Shown piece by piece: positions 25,779-35,032 of a stretch of 64,000 bases of DNA. Numbering within the stretch: position 1 is the stretch's first letter; each line of letters opens with the position of its first letter. The position numbers and the translations under genes are program-made. Under the pieces are notes generated by a model that saw nothing but the letters and a program-made list of their open reading frames with translations, was not told the origin of the DNA and ran no database searches. The stretch is from Shewanella sp. NIFS-20-20. GTDB lineage: Bacteria > Pseudomonadota > Gammaproteobacteria > Enterobacterales > Shewanellaceae. The DNA lies in the NCBI RefSeq assembly GCF_019209865.1, contig NZ_JAHUTT010000003.1, forward strand, positions 1-64,000, in the 5' to 3' direction.

Positions 25779-26270
25779 TTATACCCGCATGGCTTTGTCA
25801 CCTCGACATAAGCCAACCACTCCAGAGCGGGACACTTCAACCACTTTAGTACTCTCGCCTAACGTGCGAATGAACGCATCGAGCTTTTCACTGGTGCCAG
25901 CTATCTGGATGGTATACAGCCGTGCATTGACATCGACTATTTGAGCCCGAAAAATATCCGAGGTACGCTTAACCTCTTCCCGCTGCTCTGCTTGAGCTTT
26001 GACTTTCACCAATGCTAACTCTCGCTCAATATGATCCCCGCCAATACTAGACACCTTAAGCACATCGATGAGTTTATGCAGTTGCTTTTCAATTTGCTCG
26101 AGCACTGAGTCGTCGGCTTCAACGGTAATATTTAAGCGCGATAGCGTAGCGTCATCGGTGGGCGCTACACATAAGGTTTCGATGTTATAGCCCCGCTGAG
26201 AAAACAGCCCCACGACCCTTGATAGCGCACCCGGTTGGTTTTCTAATAAAATACTTATGATCCGTCGCAT
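25779..26270 (-). CDS. ilvH: acetolactate synthase small (regulatory) subunit
   Basis: The 163-residue regulatory subunit of acetohydroxyacid synthase III. It carries an ACT domain (RRIISILLENQPGALSRVVGLFSQRGYNIETL) that binds valine for feedback control, then the second ferredoxin-like domain. Its ATG overlaps the ilvI stop by one base (TGATG), so the two are translationally coupled. Confidence 0.95.
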   Translation of the reverse strand: MRRIISILLENQPGALSRVVGLFSQRGYNIETLCVAPTDDATLSRLNITVEADDSVLEQIEKQLHKLIDVLKVSSIGGDHIERELALVKVKAQAEQREEVKRTSDIFRAQIVDVNARLYTIQIAGTSEKLDAFIRTLGESTKVVEVSRSGVVGLCRGDKAMRV

Positions 26271-28003
26271 CAGCTTTTCTCCGTCTTACTTAACCACATT
26301 TCATTCATCGCACCACCACGAATTAACATGGGGTAGACGTGCTCGGTTTCATCAACGCTAATATCGACAAACACTAACTTGTCGGTTAATGACAACGCGC
26401 GGGTTAACGCAGCTTCTAATTCATCAGGATGACTGACGGTAATGCCCACATGGCCATAGGCTTCGGCAATTTTGGCAAAGTTAGGCACAGAGTCCATGTA
26501 AGAGTGAGAATGACGACCTGAATAAATCATGTCTTGCCATTGTTTTACCATGCCTAAAAAGCGGTTGTTGAGGTTAATGATTTTCACTGGGGTATCATAT
26601 TGCAATGCCGTGGATAGCTCCTGAATATTCATTTGAATGGAGCCATCACCAGTCACACAAACCACGGTCTCATCCGGCAATGCCAGTTTGACCCCCATCG
26701 CGGCCGGCAGACCAAACCCCATGGTGCCAAGGCCACCGGAGTTTATCCAACGTCTGGGCTTATCGAATGGGTAATAGAGCGCCGCAAACATTTGATGTTG
26801 GCCAACATCGGAACTCACATAAGCCTCCCCCTTGGTTAATTTGTAAAGGGTTTCAATGACTTGCTGAGGCTTTATGCGCTTTGACGAGGTGTCGTAAGCC
26901 AAACTTTTGCGACTGCGCCATTGATTGATCTGCTGCCACCAATCTTGTAAGCGTTTTGGGGTTGAATTGGCCTCAAAGCTAGCATCGGCAGGGGAGTCTA
27001 ATAGCTGCAGCATCTGGTCGAGCACTTGTTCAGCCGAGCCTACAATCGGAATATCAACCGCAATGGTTTTAGATATGGATGATGGATCGATATCTATGTG
27101 CAAAATTTTGGCGTTAGGGCAGTATTTTTCAACATTATTCGTGGTTCTATCATCAAAACGAACCCCGATCCCAAAAATAAGATCGCTATTGTGCATGGTC
27201 ATATTGGCTTCATAACAACCGTGCATGCCAAGCATTCCGACGGCATTATCATGGGTGCCAGGAAAGGCGCCGAGCCCCATCAAGGTACTCACCACCGGAA
27301 TATTTAGCTGTTCAGATAAGGCGGTAATTTGGGCGCCACAGTCAGAAATAATGGCGCCTCCCCCCACATACAGCACGGGTTGTTTGGCGGCTAACAAGGC
27401 TTGCAGACCACGCTTTATCTGGCCTTTATGGCCATGAGTCGTTGGATTGTAAGAGCGTAAGGCAATTGACTCGGGATAGTGATAGGCAAATTTAAGCTCA
27501 GGGTTTAAGCAGTCTTTGGGTAAATCGACCACTACCGGACCCGGACGTCCGGAGGCCGCAATATAAAAGGCTTTCTTGATAGTTTCTGGAATATCTTTGG
27601 GATCTTTGACTAAAAAACTGTGCTTAACCACCGGCCGCGAGATCCCAATCATGTCGCATTCTTGAAAGGCATCATTACCAATGAGGTGACTCGGAACTTG
27701 GCCTGATAACACCACCAAAGGAATTGAGTCCATATACGCGGTGGCAATACCGGTAATGGCATTGGTGGCCCCAGGACCACTCGTCACCAGCACCACCCCA
27801 ACTTTACCTGTGGCACGGGCATAGCCGTCAGCCATGTGCACTGCGGCTTGCTCATGACGCACTAAAATATGCTCAACGGATGAGGCTTCATGCAGGGCAT
27901 CATATATATCAAGGACAGAACCGCCGGGGTAGCCGAAAATGTGTTTCACACCTTCGTCAATCAGAGAGCGCACGATCATTGCGGCGCCGGAAAGCATTTC
28001 CAT
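26270..28003 (-). CDS. ilvI: acetolactate synthase large (catalytic) subunit
   Basis: The thiamine-diphosphate and FAD enzyme that joins two pyruvates, or pyruvate and 2-oxobutyrate, in the first shared step of branched-chain amino-acid synthesis. The three TPP-enzyme domains are clear: the N-terminal domain with [16 protein letters not shown] and the activating Glu in [18 protein letters not shown]; the central FAD domain; and the C-terminal domain with [15 protein letters not shown] and [12 protein letters not shown]. At 577 residues it is the IlvI/IlvB length. GGAG lies 6 nt before the ATG. The leader region upstream holds three dyads. Confidence 0.95.
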   Translation of the reverse strand: MEMLSGAAMIVRSLIDEGVKHIFGYPGGSVLDIYDALHEASSVEHILVRHEQAAVHMADGYARATGKVGVVLVTSGPGATNAITGIATAYMDSIPLVVLSGQVPSHLIGNDAFQECDMIGISRPVVKHSFLVKDPKDIPETIKKAFYIAASGRPGPVVVDLPKDCLNPELKFAYHYPESIALRSYNPTTHGHKGQIKRGLQALLAAKQPVLYVGGGAIISDCGAQITALSEQLNIPVVSTLMGLGAFPGTHDNAVGMLGMHGCYEANMTMHNSDLIFGIGVRFDDRTTNNVEKYCPNAKILHIDIDPSSISKTIAVDIPIVGSAEQVLDQMLQLLDSPADASFEANSTPKRLQDWWQQINQWRSRKSLAYDTSSKRIKPQQVIETLYKLTKGEAYVSSDVGQHQMFAALYYPFDKPRRWINSGGLGTMGFGLPAAMGVKLALPDETVVCVTGDGSIQMNIQELSTALQYDTPVKIINLNNRFLGMVKQWQDMIYSGRHSHSYMDSVPNFAKIAEAYGHVGITVSHPDELEAALTRALSLTDKLVFVDISVDETEHVYPMLIRGGAMNEMWLSKTEKS

Positions 28004-28333
28004 GTCAGACTCCTAAGTTACCGTATGGGTGAGCAGTAGCTTAAATAGGTGAGGGTATTCACACTATTTGAGGAATTTCCTGGCCGGGAAATTCCCCTAA
28101 GTCAAAGGGACCCTACTTTGACTATGCCAATTGCCCAGTTGACTGGGCAAGATTTGAGCATATCAATCAGTGGTGAGAATTCAAGCGCTATTTGTGAATA
28201 TTTGGTTAGTAACAATTTTTTTCATCTTGCTATCGGTGGTGATGAAAACCCAGGCATAAAAAAACAGGTTGTCTAAGACAACCTGTTGTTGAGGTTTACG
28301 CCAATGGATGTCGGTGCGATTGGCTCAAGACGA
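28004..28333. other. 330-bp region upstream of ilvI with three consecutive dyads
   Basis: Between ilvI and the upstream permease gene on the same strand. It holds inverted repeats at 28072-28095 (GGAATTTCC/GGAAATTCC), 28101-28122 (GTCAAAG/CTTTGAC) and 28131-28150 (TTGCCCAGT/ACTGGGCAA), then the permease terminator. A plus-strand frame crossing it has no support as a gene. Confidence 0.6.
28256..28287 (-). terminator. Terminator of the amino-acid permease gene
   Basis: An 11-bp perfect stem AACAGGTTGTC/GACAACCTGTT (28263-28273 with 28277-28287) with a 3-nt loop is followed on the minus strand by seven T. It lies 47 nt past the permease stop. Confidence 0.9.
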
Positions 28334-29626
28334 TTAGCCAAGTAATGAATATACAATGGCTGAAATGGCGATAATTCCAATGAACGTCACGAAAATATTG
28401 CTGATCTTACCGCTATATTGACGCATAGCAGGAACCTTATGAATGGCATACATAGGCATAAGGAACAAGATACAGGCGATAACCGGCCCACCTAAGGTTT
28501 CAATAATTCCTAAAATCGATGGATTCAAGGTCGCCACTAACCAAGTGGTCACCAGCATAAAGATAGCGGTTAAGGTATTGAGCTTGTCTGGGGCAATGTG
28601 CTTTCCACGTTGACGTAACGATTTAACCACGATGCCATTAAATCCTTCTCGAGCACCGAGATAGTGACCTAAGAAAGACTTAGTAATGGCTACAAATGCG
28701 ATTACTGGCGCTAAATACGCAATGACCGGGGTATTAAAGTGGTTGGCGAGATACGACAGAATCGAGATATTCTGTGCTTTCGCTTCAGCCAAATCAGCAG
28801 GTGATAAACTTAATACACAGCTGAATACAAAAAACATCACAGTCAACACCATCATGATGTGAGCATAAGCCAAAATCTTTGATGTTTTTTTATCGGCGAC
28901 TTGGTCCCCATATTCTTGACGCTTGGCGACAGCAAAGGCCGAAATAATCGGTGAGTGGTTAAATGAGAACACCATCACAGGGATAGCTAACCATAGGGTC
29001 ATCCAGATCCCTGGGCCAGCGTTATTACTCACATGAATGGTATCAAAAAATGCACCTTGCCAATTGGGGATCAAGTACAGCGACAAGAGCATTAACACCC
29101 CAACAAATGGGTATACCAGAATACTCATGACTTTAACGATTAAATGTTCGCCAAATTTAACAATCGCCATTAAGCCAACAATCAATATTAATGACAATAG
29201 TGCTCGTGGCGGCGCGGTCAGGTGCAGCTGGTGGGTGATAAAACTCTCTACAGTATTGGTAATCGCGACGCTATAGACCAACAAAATGGGATAAATAGCA
29301 AAGAAGTACAACAAGGTAATGATTTTACCCGCACCCACACCAAAGTGTTCTTCTACCACTTCGGTAATGTCGCCATTGGGGTTTTTGCCTGATAACACGA
29401 AACGCGTTAAACCTCGATGCGCATAAAAGGTCATCGGGAATGCCAGCAACATCATAATGATCAGCGGTATGATCCCACCGACACCGGCATTGATGGGTAG
29501 AAATAAGACCCCAGCACCAACCGCAGTGCCGTATAAGCCGAGCATCCACATGGTGTCAGATTTTTGCCATTTATTGGCCGCTGCAGGACTCATGACGTTG
29601 TCGGTCGTGTTTTGCGTTGAATCCAT
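28334..29626 (-). CDS. HAAAP-family amino-acid permease (SdaC/STP type)
   Basis: An inner-membrane proton symporter of the hydroxy/aromatic amino acid permease family, 430 residues with about eleven hydrophobic segments. The opening LGLYGTAVGAGVLFLPINAGVGG is the family's substrate-helix motif. FSFNHSPIISAFA and KSFLGHYLGAREG match the SdaC/TdcC serine-threonine branch rather than TyrP or Mtr. Serine is thus the likeliest substrate, by inference. GGAG lies 7 nt before the ATG. The gene has its own terminator. Confidence 0.85.
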   Translation of the reverse strand: MDSTQNTTDNVMSPAAANKWQKSDTMWMLGLYGTAVGAGVLFLPINAGVGGIIPLIIMMLLAFPMTFYAHRGLTRFVLSGKNPNGDITEVVEEHFGVGAGKIITLLYFFAIYPILLVYSVAITNTVESFITHQLHLTAPPRALLSLILIVGLMAIVKFGEHLIVKVMSILVYPFVGVLMLLSLYLIPNWQGAFFDTIHVSNNAGPGIWMTLWLAIPVMVFSFNHSPIISAFAVAKRQEYGDQVADKKTSKILAYAHIMMVLTVMFFVFSCVLSLSPADLAEAKAQNISILSYLANHFNTPVIAYLAPVIAFVAITKSFLGHYLGAREGFNGIVVKSLRQRGKHIAPDKLNTLTAIFMLVTTWLVATLNPSILGIIETLGGPVIACILFLMPMYAIHKVPAMRQYSGKISNIFVTFIGIIAISAIVYSLLG

Positions 29627-30367
29627 TAATGTTCTCCAAAAGTCGATAACTGACTTGGTTAATATCGTTTATTTGTTCAAAACTATTGATTATTAGAATG
29701 ACTGGTGGCGAGTAACTAGCGGAAAGACGATTCTATATTCTGCTGTTGCCGCGATAACATTGTGATGACAACCATCATTTGCTTATTAAAATAATCACAA
29801 GTCATGTTCTACTGGGTATTACATCATTATTATTTAGAAAATCCAGTTAAAACGATATTTAACTCTGACTTTTGCTATGTTGCCGACAGTTAATTCTGTT
29901 GGCTAATGTTAGCTTGGGTGTTAATTGTAATAATTGCTTTATATACAATGACTTATCTATTATATTTTGAATTACTCAGCGCACATCAAAAGATTCATGT
30001 AACAATTGATATGGCGGCTAGAATGGGTAATTAACAATTGGCGCTGGCAGGTGTATGAATATATTTAAAAATATATTTTGGTGTTATTATTTGGTTAAAT
30101 TTGGCTGGTGTAGACTTGTAGCGCTTAAGTTTCAACAAGGTACATTTTTGAGTTAGATTAATAGCGAATTAGCTAACGATAGATAACGACTGTTAGTAAG
30201 TTGGCTTCAGGTTGAATACTTTGGATAAGTGTTTGCTAAAGTTTAATTGCGGCAAATAAATACAATTAAGTAACAAAGGCAGTGGCAAGGTGATGAACAC
30301 CATGATTGCTTCTCTCCGTGGGCCGGCCTAGGTATAATGTGCTCGTTCCCATTTGTAGAGATGTTTC
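29627..30367. other. 741-bp AT-rich intergenic region
   Basis: No gene seen on either strand. It is AT-rich and holds an inverted repeat AATATATTT/AAATATATT at 30058-30077, AACAATTG repeated near 30000 and 30033, and a TATAAT box at 30333-30338 that probably serves the small gene at 30368. It also contains the upstream control region of the divergent permease gene. Confidence 0.5.
30333..30338 (+). promoter_or_regulatory. -10 box (TATAAT) of the small gene at 30368
   Basis: A perfect TATAAT placed so that transcription would begin about 20 nt before the ATG at 30368. The closest -35 (TTGCTT at 30306) is 21 nt away, which is too far for a standard pair. Confidence 0.45.
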
Positions 30368-30589
30368 ATGGATTTTAGCAGCAAGAATAAAATGCATGCT
30401 GCGAGCTTTAGTGCTCAGCAGCGCTTAATTAAGTCAGTATTTGCTGGCAAAACTGTGTTGTGTCAGCAGTGCCAGCAACCGCTGCAGCTATTGGCTCCGC
30501 CTAAACATGCATCTCACAATAATAGTGACGCTGTTTATGGTATTCGTTGTCAACGGGCGTGTACTGACATTGAACTGGATTTTATTTGA
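30368..30589 (+). CDS. small protein with two cysteine pairs (73 aa)
   Basis: Not recognised. Two pairs of cysteines, CQQC near residue 38 and CQRAC near residue 63, suggest a small zinc ribbon. No signal peptide or membrane helix. Support for a real gene: a perfect -10 box just upstream, codon use like its neighbours, and an end that overlaps the convergent transporter gene by only 8 bp. The ribosome site is weak (AGAG). Confidence 0.55.
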   Translation: MDFSSKNKMHAASFSAQQRLIKSVFAGKTVLCQQCQQPLQLLAPPKHASHNNSDAVYGIRCQRACTDIELDFI

Positions 30590-31754
30590 GCGGTTTGCGA
30601 CCACAGTACAATATGCAATTGCTAAGAACCACCAAGAGACTAACACAGAGCAAGAGCGGGAATGGCCAGAGTTGATTTGGCGCCATGGCTAACAGAGGAC
30701 CTGCTAATGATCCGCCACCAAATTTTAATGTGCCCATTACGGCGGTGGCTGTGCCACTGTCTTGGTTAAATCGCATCAATACCATCGAGTCGGCATTCAC
30801 CGACATCATGCCAATACACAGCATCAGTGGAGGTACCAGCAGCATAAGACTGGATGTCATCGACCATAAGCTTGCCGCAATCATCAATAAGGTAATGATA
30901 AAACCGGTGCTGGCGGCAATCGTCAAGATCCGTAAAGAGCCAAATTTGCCGACAATTCGACTATTAATGACATTGGCGAGCATTAAGGCACCGACATTGA
31001 CGGCAAATAGCACCGCAAAATGGTCGGCAGAGATCCCAATGATCGACATATACATTATGGGCGCGGCAGTTAAGTAAGTGAAAAAGGCGAAGGATGACAG
31101 CATGGAATTGGCAATTAAGCCAAGTATACCTGGGGTGCTAAATACGCGCCGATACCGCCCAAGATAACTAATGGACTCCTGCGGGCTATTGGACATTGGA
31201 GGCAATGTCAGTACCCAAGTTAGACTGAGGAGTACCATGGCATAGAGAGTTAACAAGGCAAAAATCGCGGGCCAATGCGAGATTTTCAGTAACCCGGCAC
31301 CAATCGCAGGGGCGACTAACGGCGCAATCATCATGATTAAGCTGACATATGACATGCCTTTAGCCGTATGTTGACCATAGATTTGGCGGATGTAACCTGG
31401 GACCACCACGGTCGCGCCCGCGCCAAAAAAGGCCTGCATGAAACGTAACGCTAAAAAATGATTAATGTCAGAACATACGCTAATTAACAAACTGGCGATT
31501 AAAAAACCACCAAGACCCAGTCGCAGAATATATTTCCGTCCCCATTTATCCGCCAGTGGGCCTAACAGCAGCATGCCTACGGCATAGCCTGCGAGATAGA
31601 GGCTCATGGTTTGCTGAACGAGGGCGGTCGAGGTTGATAAACTCGAGGCAATGCTTGGCATAGCCGGCAAATACATGTCGATAGCCAACGGACTGATCGC
31701 AATAATCGCCGCGAGAAAAAATAGCAATCCGAGTTTGATGCCGGGTGTGTTCAA
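30582..31754 (-). CDS. Bcr/CflA-family multidrug efflux transporter
   Basis: A major-facilitator drug/proton antiporter of the 12-helix DHA1 type. The DMYLPAMPSIA segment in helix 1, the LGPLADKWGRKY loop 2-3 motif and PGYIRQIYG are those of Bcr/CflA, which export bicyclomycin, chloramphenicol and sulfonamides. The frame is open from a TTG at 31799; the TTG at 31754 (MNTPGIKLGLLFF) is favoured because GAGAG lies 6 nt before it. No regulator gene adjoins. Confidence 0.85.
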   Translation of the reverse strand: MNTPGIKLGLLFFLAAIIAISPLAIDMYLPAMPSIASSLSTSTALVQQTMSLYLAGYAVGMLLLGPLADKWGRKYILRLGLGGFLIASLLISVCSDINHFLALRFMQAFFGAGATVVVPGYIRQIYGQHTAKGMSYVSLIMMIAPLVAPAIGAGLLKISHWPAIFALLTLYAMVLLSLTWVLTLPPMSNSPQESISYLGRYRRVFSTPGILGLIANSMLSSFAFFTYLTAAPIMYMSIIGISADHFAVLFAVNVGALMLANVINSRIVGKFGSLRILTIAASTGFIITLLMIAASLWSMTSSLMLLVPPLMLCIGMMSVNADSMVLMRFNQDSGTATAVMGTLKFGGGSLAGPLLAMAPNQLWPFPLLLCVSLLVVLSNCILYCGRKPLK

Positions 31755-32048
31755 AGTGTGCTCTCTTACTGCGCCGATGGCGTGTGGCAATAGTGGCAAA
31801 AGATGAGAGATTATACCTAATCAGTCGCAAGATGCAGAATGCTGATTCTTGGCCACCTCAATCACCAAAGGCTGACAGTGACAACCAGTGGCGCGAGTTA
31901 AGCTAGCACGCCAAAACATCACTATGGCGAGCAAGATAAAGTGAGCTCAAGCTCGGCTATTTATACTCATGGCGACCTCTTGTGGAATTTAGCTGGCTTG
32001 TGCTAGTCTCTTGGCTTTTTTATCGAACCCCAAGAAGCGGAGCGCATC

Positions 32049-33416
32049 ATGAAGGTTGGTTTTGATTATGGCAGCGCAAATTGCGCTGTCGGGGTGATGA
32101 TAGCGGATGAGGTTAGCCTAATCGAGTTAATGGCGGGCAGTCCTTACCTCAGCTCAACCTTATATGCTTGGGATAAAGATTTGATTGCGCTAGCCGTATA
32201 TCAAGGCTTACCCAGTTGTGAGCAGCGTGACTATGCCGGTGCAAGAAGTGCCGAGTTATCCCGAGCGCGGCGAGTATTAATCGATTTGGATTTACGTGCT
32301 GAAGATACCCTCATATTTTTTGGTCAGGATGCTATCGACCAATACCTAGAGTGTCCTGAAGAAGGGTTTTATGTGCGTTCACCTAAATCGTTTTTAGGTG
32401 CCAGTGGCTTACGGGCTGATCAGATAGCGCTGTTTGAAGATATCGTGACATTGATGATGCGCAATATCTTACAGCGTATCTATACGCAAACGGGCACTGA
32501 TAGCGCCACAGATATTAAAGCGGTGATCGGTCGTCCCGTTAATTTTCAAGGGCGGGGTGGCGATGAGAGTAACCAACAAGCGCAAGCCATTTTAACCACG
32601 GCTGCCTTGAGAGCCGGTTTCTGTGACGTCGCCTTTTTGTTCGAACCTTTAGCCGCGGGCATGGATTTTGAAGCAAAACTAACTGCTGAACGCACCGTAT
32701 TAGTGGTGGATATTGGTGGTGGTACGACCGACTGCTCAGTGGTTAAGATGGGGCCGGAGCGCCGGCAGATCATTGATAGAGAACACGACTTTTTAGCACA
32801 CACCGGCCAGCGAGTTGGGGGGAATGATGTCGATATCGCGTTAGCCATGCATTCGTTTACTCCCCTGTTAGGACGTGGCAGCTTTTTGGCCTCTGGTAAG
32901 CCATTACCTAATAATGTGTTTTGGAATGCGGTTGCCGTCAATGATGTCAGTGCTCAGCGCGACTTTATGTCATTAAGTTGCCGTAAAATGATCGAAGATT
33001 TGAAAAAAGAAGCCCTCGAGCCGAGCTCACTGGAGTTGCTATTAAAGGTACAGAAATATCAATTGGGTTATCAGTTGGTACGTAGTGCCGAGCAAGTCAA
33101 GATTGGTTTATCTGAGCGTGATTGTCAGCCCGTGGGCTTGGATTATTTGGCAGCGGATGTGACGAAAGATGTCACCCGAGACGATTTTTGTGCGGCGACG
33201 CTGGATACCTTAGACAAGATCCAGCAGTTAATGATGGAGGCCATTGTTAAAGCTAACTGTCAGCCCGAGGTCATTTATGTCACCGGTGGGACCGCACGTA
33301 GCCCAATGATATTTGAGCGCATTAGCCATTGCTTCCCGCACAGTGACATTGTGGTGGGGGATCATTTTGGCTCAGTCACAGCTGGCTTGACTCGTTATGC
33401 GCAGCAAGCGTTTTAA
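32049..33416 (+). CDS. yegD: YegD-like Hsp70-family protein
   Basis: An actin/Hsp70-fold ATPase of the YegD group. It has the phosphate-1 motif near the start (VGFDYGSANCAVGV), the phosphate-2 loop VVDIGGGTTDCSVV at about residue 220 and the adenosine motif VIYVTGGTARSPMI near residue 410. It lacks the DnaK substrate-binding domain, at 455 residues. Function is unknown; in E. coli it is a putative chaperone. GGAG lies 6 nt before the ATG. Confidence 0.92.
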   Translation: MKVGFDYGSANCAVGVMIADEVSLIELMAGSPYLSSTLYAWDKDLIALAVYQGLPSCEQRDYAGARSAELSRARRVLIDLDLRAEDTLIFFGQDAIDQYLECPEEGFYVRSPKSFLGASGLRADQIALFEDIVTLMMRNILQRIYTQTGTDSATDIKAVIGRPVNFQGRGGDESNQQAQAILTTAALRAGFCDVAFLFEPLAAGMDFEAKLTAERTVLVVDIGGGTTDCSVVKMGPERRQIIDREHDFLAHTGQRVGGNDVDIALAMHSFTPLLGRGSFLASGKPLPNNVFWNAVAVNDVSAQRDFMSLSCRKMIEDLKKEALEPSSLELLLKVQKYQLGYQLVRSAEQVKIGLSERDCQPVGLDYLAADVTKDVTRDDFCAATLDTLDKIQQLMMEAIVKANCQPEVIYVTGGTARSPMIFERISHCFPHSDIVVGDHFGSVTAGLTRYAQQAF

Positions 33417-33463
33417 AAAAACGCATTGAGTTGAGCGCAGTCGTATTGCTAACCGACAAAAAT

Positions 33464-33496
33464 AAACCCCACATGGCTGAACCTCGTGGGGTTTTT
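33464..33496. terminator. Two-way terminator between yegD and dcu
   Basis: The stem AAACCCCAC/GTGGGGTTT (33464-33472 with 33486-33494) is followed by T on the plus strand and has an A-rich flank that gives T on the minus strand. It lies between two convergent genes. Confidence 0.85.
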
Positions 33497-33592
33497 ACTT
33501 TCTGTAGTTTGAGGATAGCTATCCTCATTTATCTTTCAAGGCACTGCCAACTTAATGACTGCGCAGGACAGTCTGCCTGCCAGCATTAGGGC

Positions 33593-34891
33593 TTAGAGAA
33601 TCAGATGGCCCAGCATAAATCCAAAGGCGACTGAAAGACTGATAGCCAAGAGTCCCGGGATCATAAATGGGTGATTAAAGACGGCTTTGCCAATCCGTGT
33701 TGTTCCGGTGTCATCCATTTCAACTGCGGCTAATAAGGTCGGGTAGGTCGGTAGCACAAACAGGGCAGAGACCGCCGCAAACGATGCGATGGCGGTAATT
33801 GGATTCACGCCTAAGGCTAACGCTGCCGGCATTAATGCTTTGGTGGTTGCCGCTTGAGAGTACAATAACATTGCCGCAAAAAATAAGGCTAAGGCCAGCA
33901 TCCATGGATATTGATTGAGGAACTGACTCGCTGAGGCCTGAATATGCGCGAGATTCGCTTCGACAAAGGTGGCGCCGAGCCAAGCCACACCCATCACACA
34001 AATGCAGGCACACATGCCAGATTTAAAGGTGGCGGCGCTGCTTATTTTATCGGCATCAATTTTACAAACCCAAGTGATCAATAGCGCCGCTGTTAGCATA
34101 ATGGCAATGATTGCGTGATCACGACTGAGCACGGGATCCGCAATCAGCCCGACCGCCGGTGACAGGGCCGTGGCATAAATCATGATAAGCGCGATGGCGC
34201 CACAAAAAATGAATAGTGACTGCCGAGCATAAGGCTGGTCGCAATTGTTTTCAGTTTGACGCTGAGCCACTTCACCAAGACGCAGACGTTCAAGGTAGAC
34301 AGGATCATCCTTTAATTCGCAGCCTAAAAATTGGGTGACTAAGGCGGTGAGTATCACGGCCGATAGGGTCGAGCAGAAACAGATAAAGATAACCGTTAAA
34401 TAGCCGACACCTTGTGGCTCTAACAGGCTGGAAAAATACACCATTGCTGCGGAAACCGGCGATGCCGTAATGGCGATTTGTGATGCAATCACCGAAATGG
34501 AGAGTGGTCTTGACGGGCGGATCCCTTGCTCTTTAGCGACTTGAGCGATCACCGGTAGGGTCGAAAATGCGGTATGACCTGTGCCGGCTAACAAGGTCAT
34601 AAAATATGTGACCAAAGGCGCCAACAAGGAAATGTGGGTGGGGTGACGTCTTAATAGTCTTTCGGCGTGATTGACTAAATAATCCATGCCGCCAGCCACT
34701 TGCATGGCAGCAATCGCCGATATTACGGCCATGATAATTAAGATCACGTCCCATGGAATATGGCCGGGTTCAACCCCGATAGCAGCTAACGCTAATACCC
34801 CCAAACCGCCAGCAAAGCCAATGGCTACACCACCAATTCTCGCACCCATAAAAATTGCTAGCAGAACAATGCCAAGTTCAAGCCATATCAT
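33593..34891 (-). CDS. dcuB: anaerobic C4-dicarboxylate transporter (DcuA/DcuB family)
   Basis: An inner-membrane antiporter that exchanges fumarate, aspartate or malate for succinate, important in fumarate respiration. The 432-residue sequence has ten or more hydrophobic segments and the family motifs GARIGGVAIGFAGGLGV (near residue 16) and LLAGTGHTAFSTLPVIAQVAKEQGIRPSRPLS (split in two here) near residue 100-130. DcuA and DcuB cannot be told apart with certainty. GGATCC precedes the ATG, and a 16-bp perfect palindrome (34909-34924) lies just upstream. Confidence 0.87.
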   Translation of the reverse strand: MIWLELGIVLLAIFMGARIGGVAIGFAGGLGVLALAAIGVEPGHIPWDVILIIMAVISAIAAMQVAGGMDYLVNHAERLLRRHPTHISLLAPLVTYFMTLLAGTGHTAFSTLPVIAQVAKEQGIRPSRPLSISVIASQIAITASPVSAAMVYFSSLLEPQGVGYLTVIFICFCSTLSAVILTALVTQFLGCELKDDPVYLERLRLGEVAQRQTENNCDQPYARQSLFIFCGAIALIMIYATALSPAVGLIADPVLSRDHAIIAIMLTAALLITWVCKIDADKISSAATFKSGMCACICVMGVAWLGATFVEANLAHIQASASQFLNQYPWMLALALFFAAMLLYSQAATTKALMPAALALGVNPITAIASFAAVSALFVLPTYPTLLAAVEMDDTGTTRIGKAVFNHPFMIPGLLAISLSVAFGFMLGHLIL

Positions 34892-34908
34892 AGCGGATCC
34901 AAATAACG

Positions 34909-34924
34909 AAATAAGCGCTTATTT
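34909..34924. promoter_or_regulatory. 16-bp perfect palindrome upstream of dcu
   Basis: AAATAAGC/GCTTATTT is a perfect dyad 18 nt before the transporter ATG. It is next to a TAAAAT -10-like sequence on the minus strand. It could be an operator or a leader hairpin; it is not an FNR or CRP consensus. Confidence 0.45.
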
Positions 34925-34994
34925 TAGCGTAATTGAATATGGACTGGGGCGATAGTTAGCTCTAAATGAGGCGTATCACGCGAATTGCAAGCAG

Positions 34995-35024
34995 GATCAC
35001 ATTCGCACGATTGGCAATGTGATC
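34995..35024. terminator. Hairpin after metC
   Basis: GATCACATT (34995-35003) pairs with AATGTGATC (35016-35024) around a 12-nt loop, right after the metC stop. There is no T-run. Confidence 0.45.
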
Positions 35025-35032
35025 ACAGTAGT

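Noticed and set aside
28049..28276. 75-codon plus-strand ORF between ilvI and the permease gene
   Set aside because: It runs through three dyads and into the permease terminator, has no ribosome site and no recognisable protein pattern.
30685..31077. 130-codon ORF opposite the Bcr/CflA gene
   Set aside because: Antisense of a transporter gene; typical shadow frame.
35015..35030. TGTGATCACA as a CRP site
   Set aside because: CRP half-sites need six bases between TGTGA and TCACA; here there are none, and the sequence is part of a hairpin after metC.
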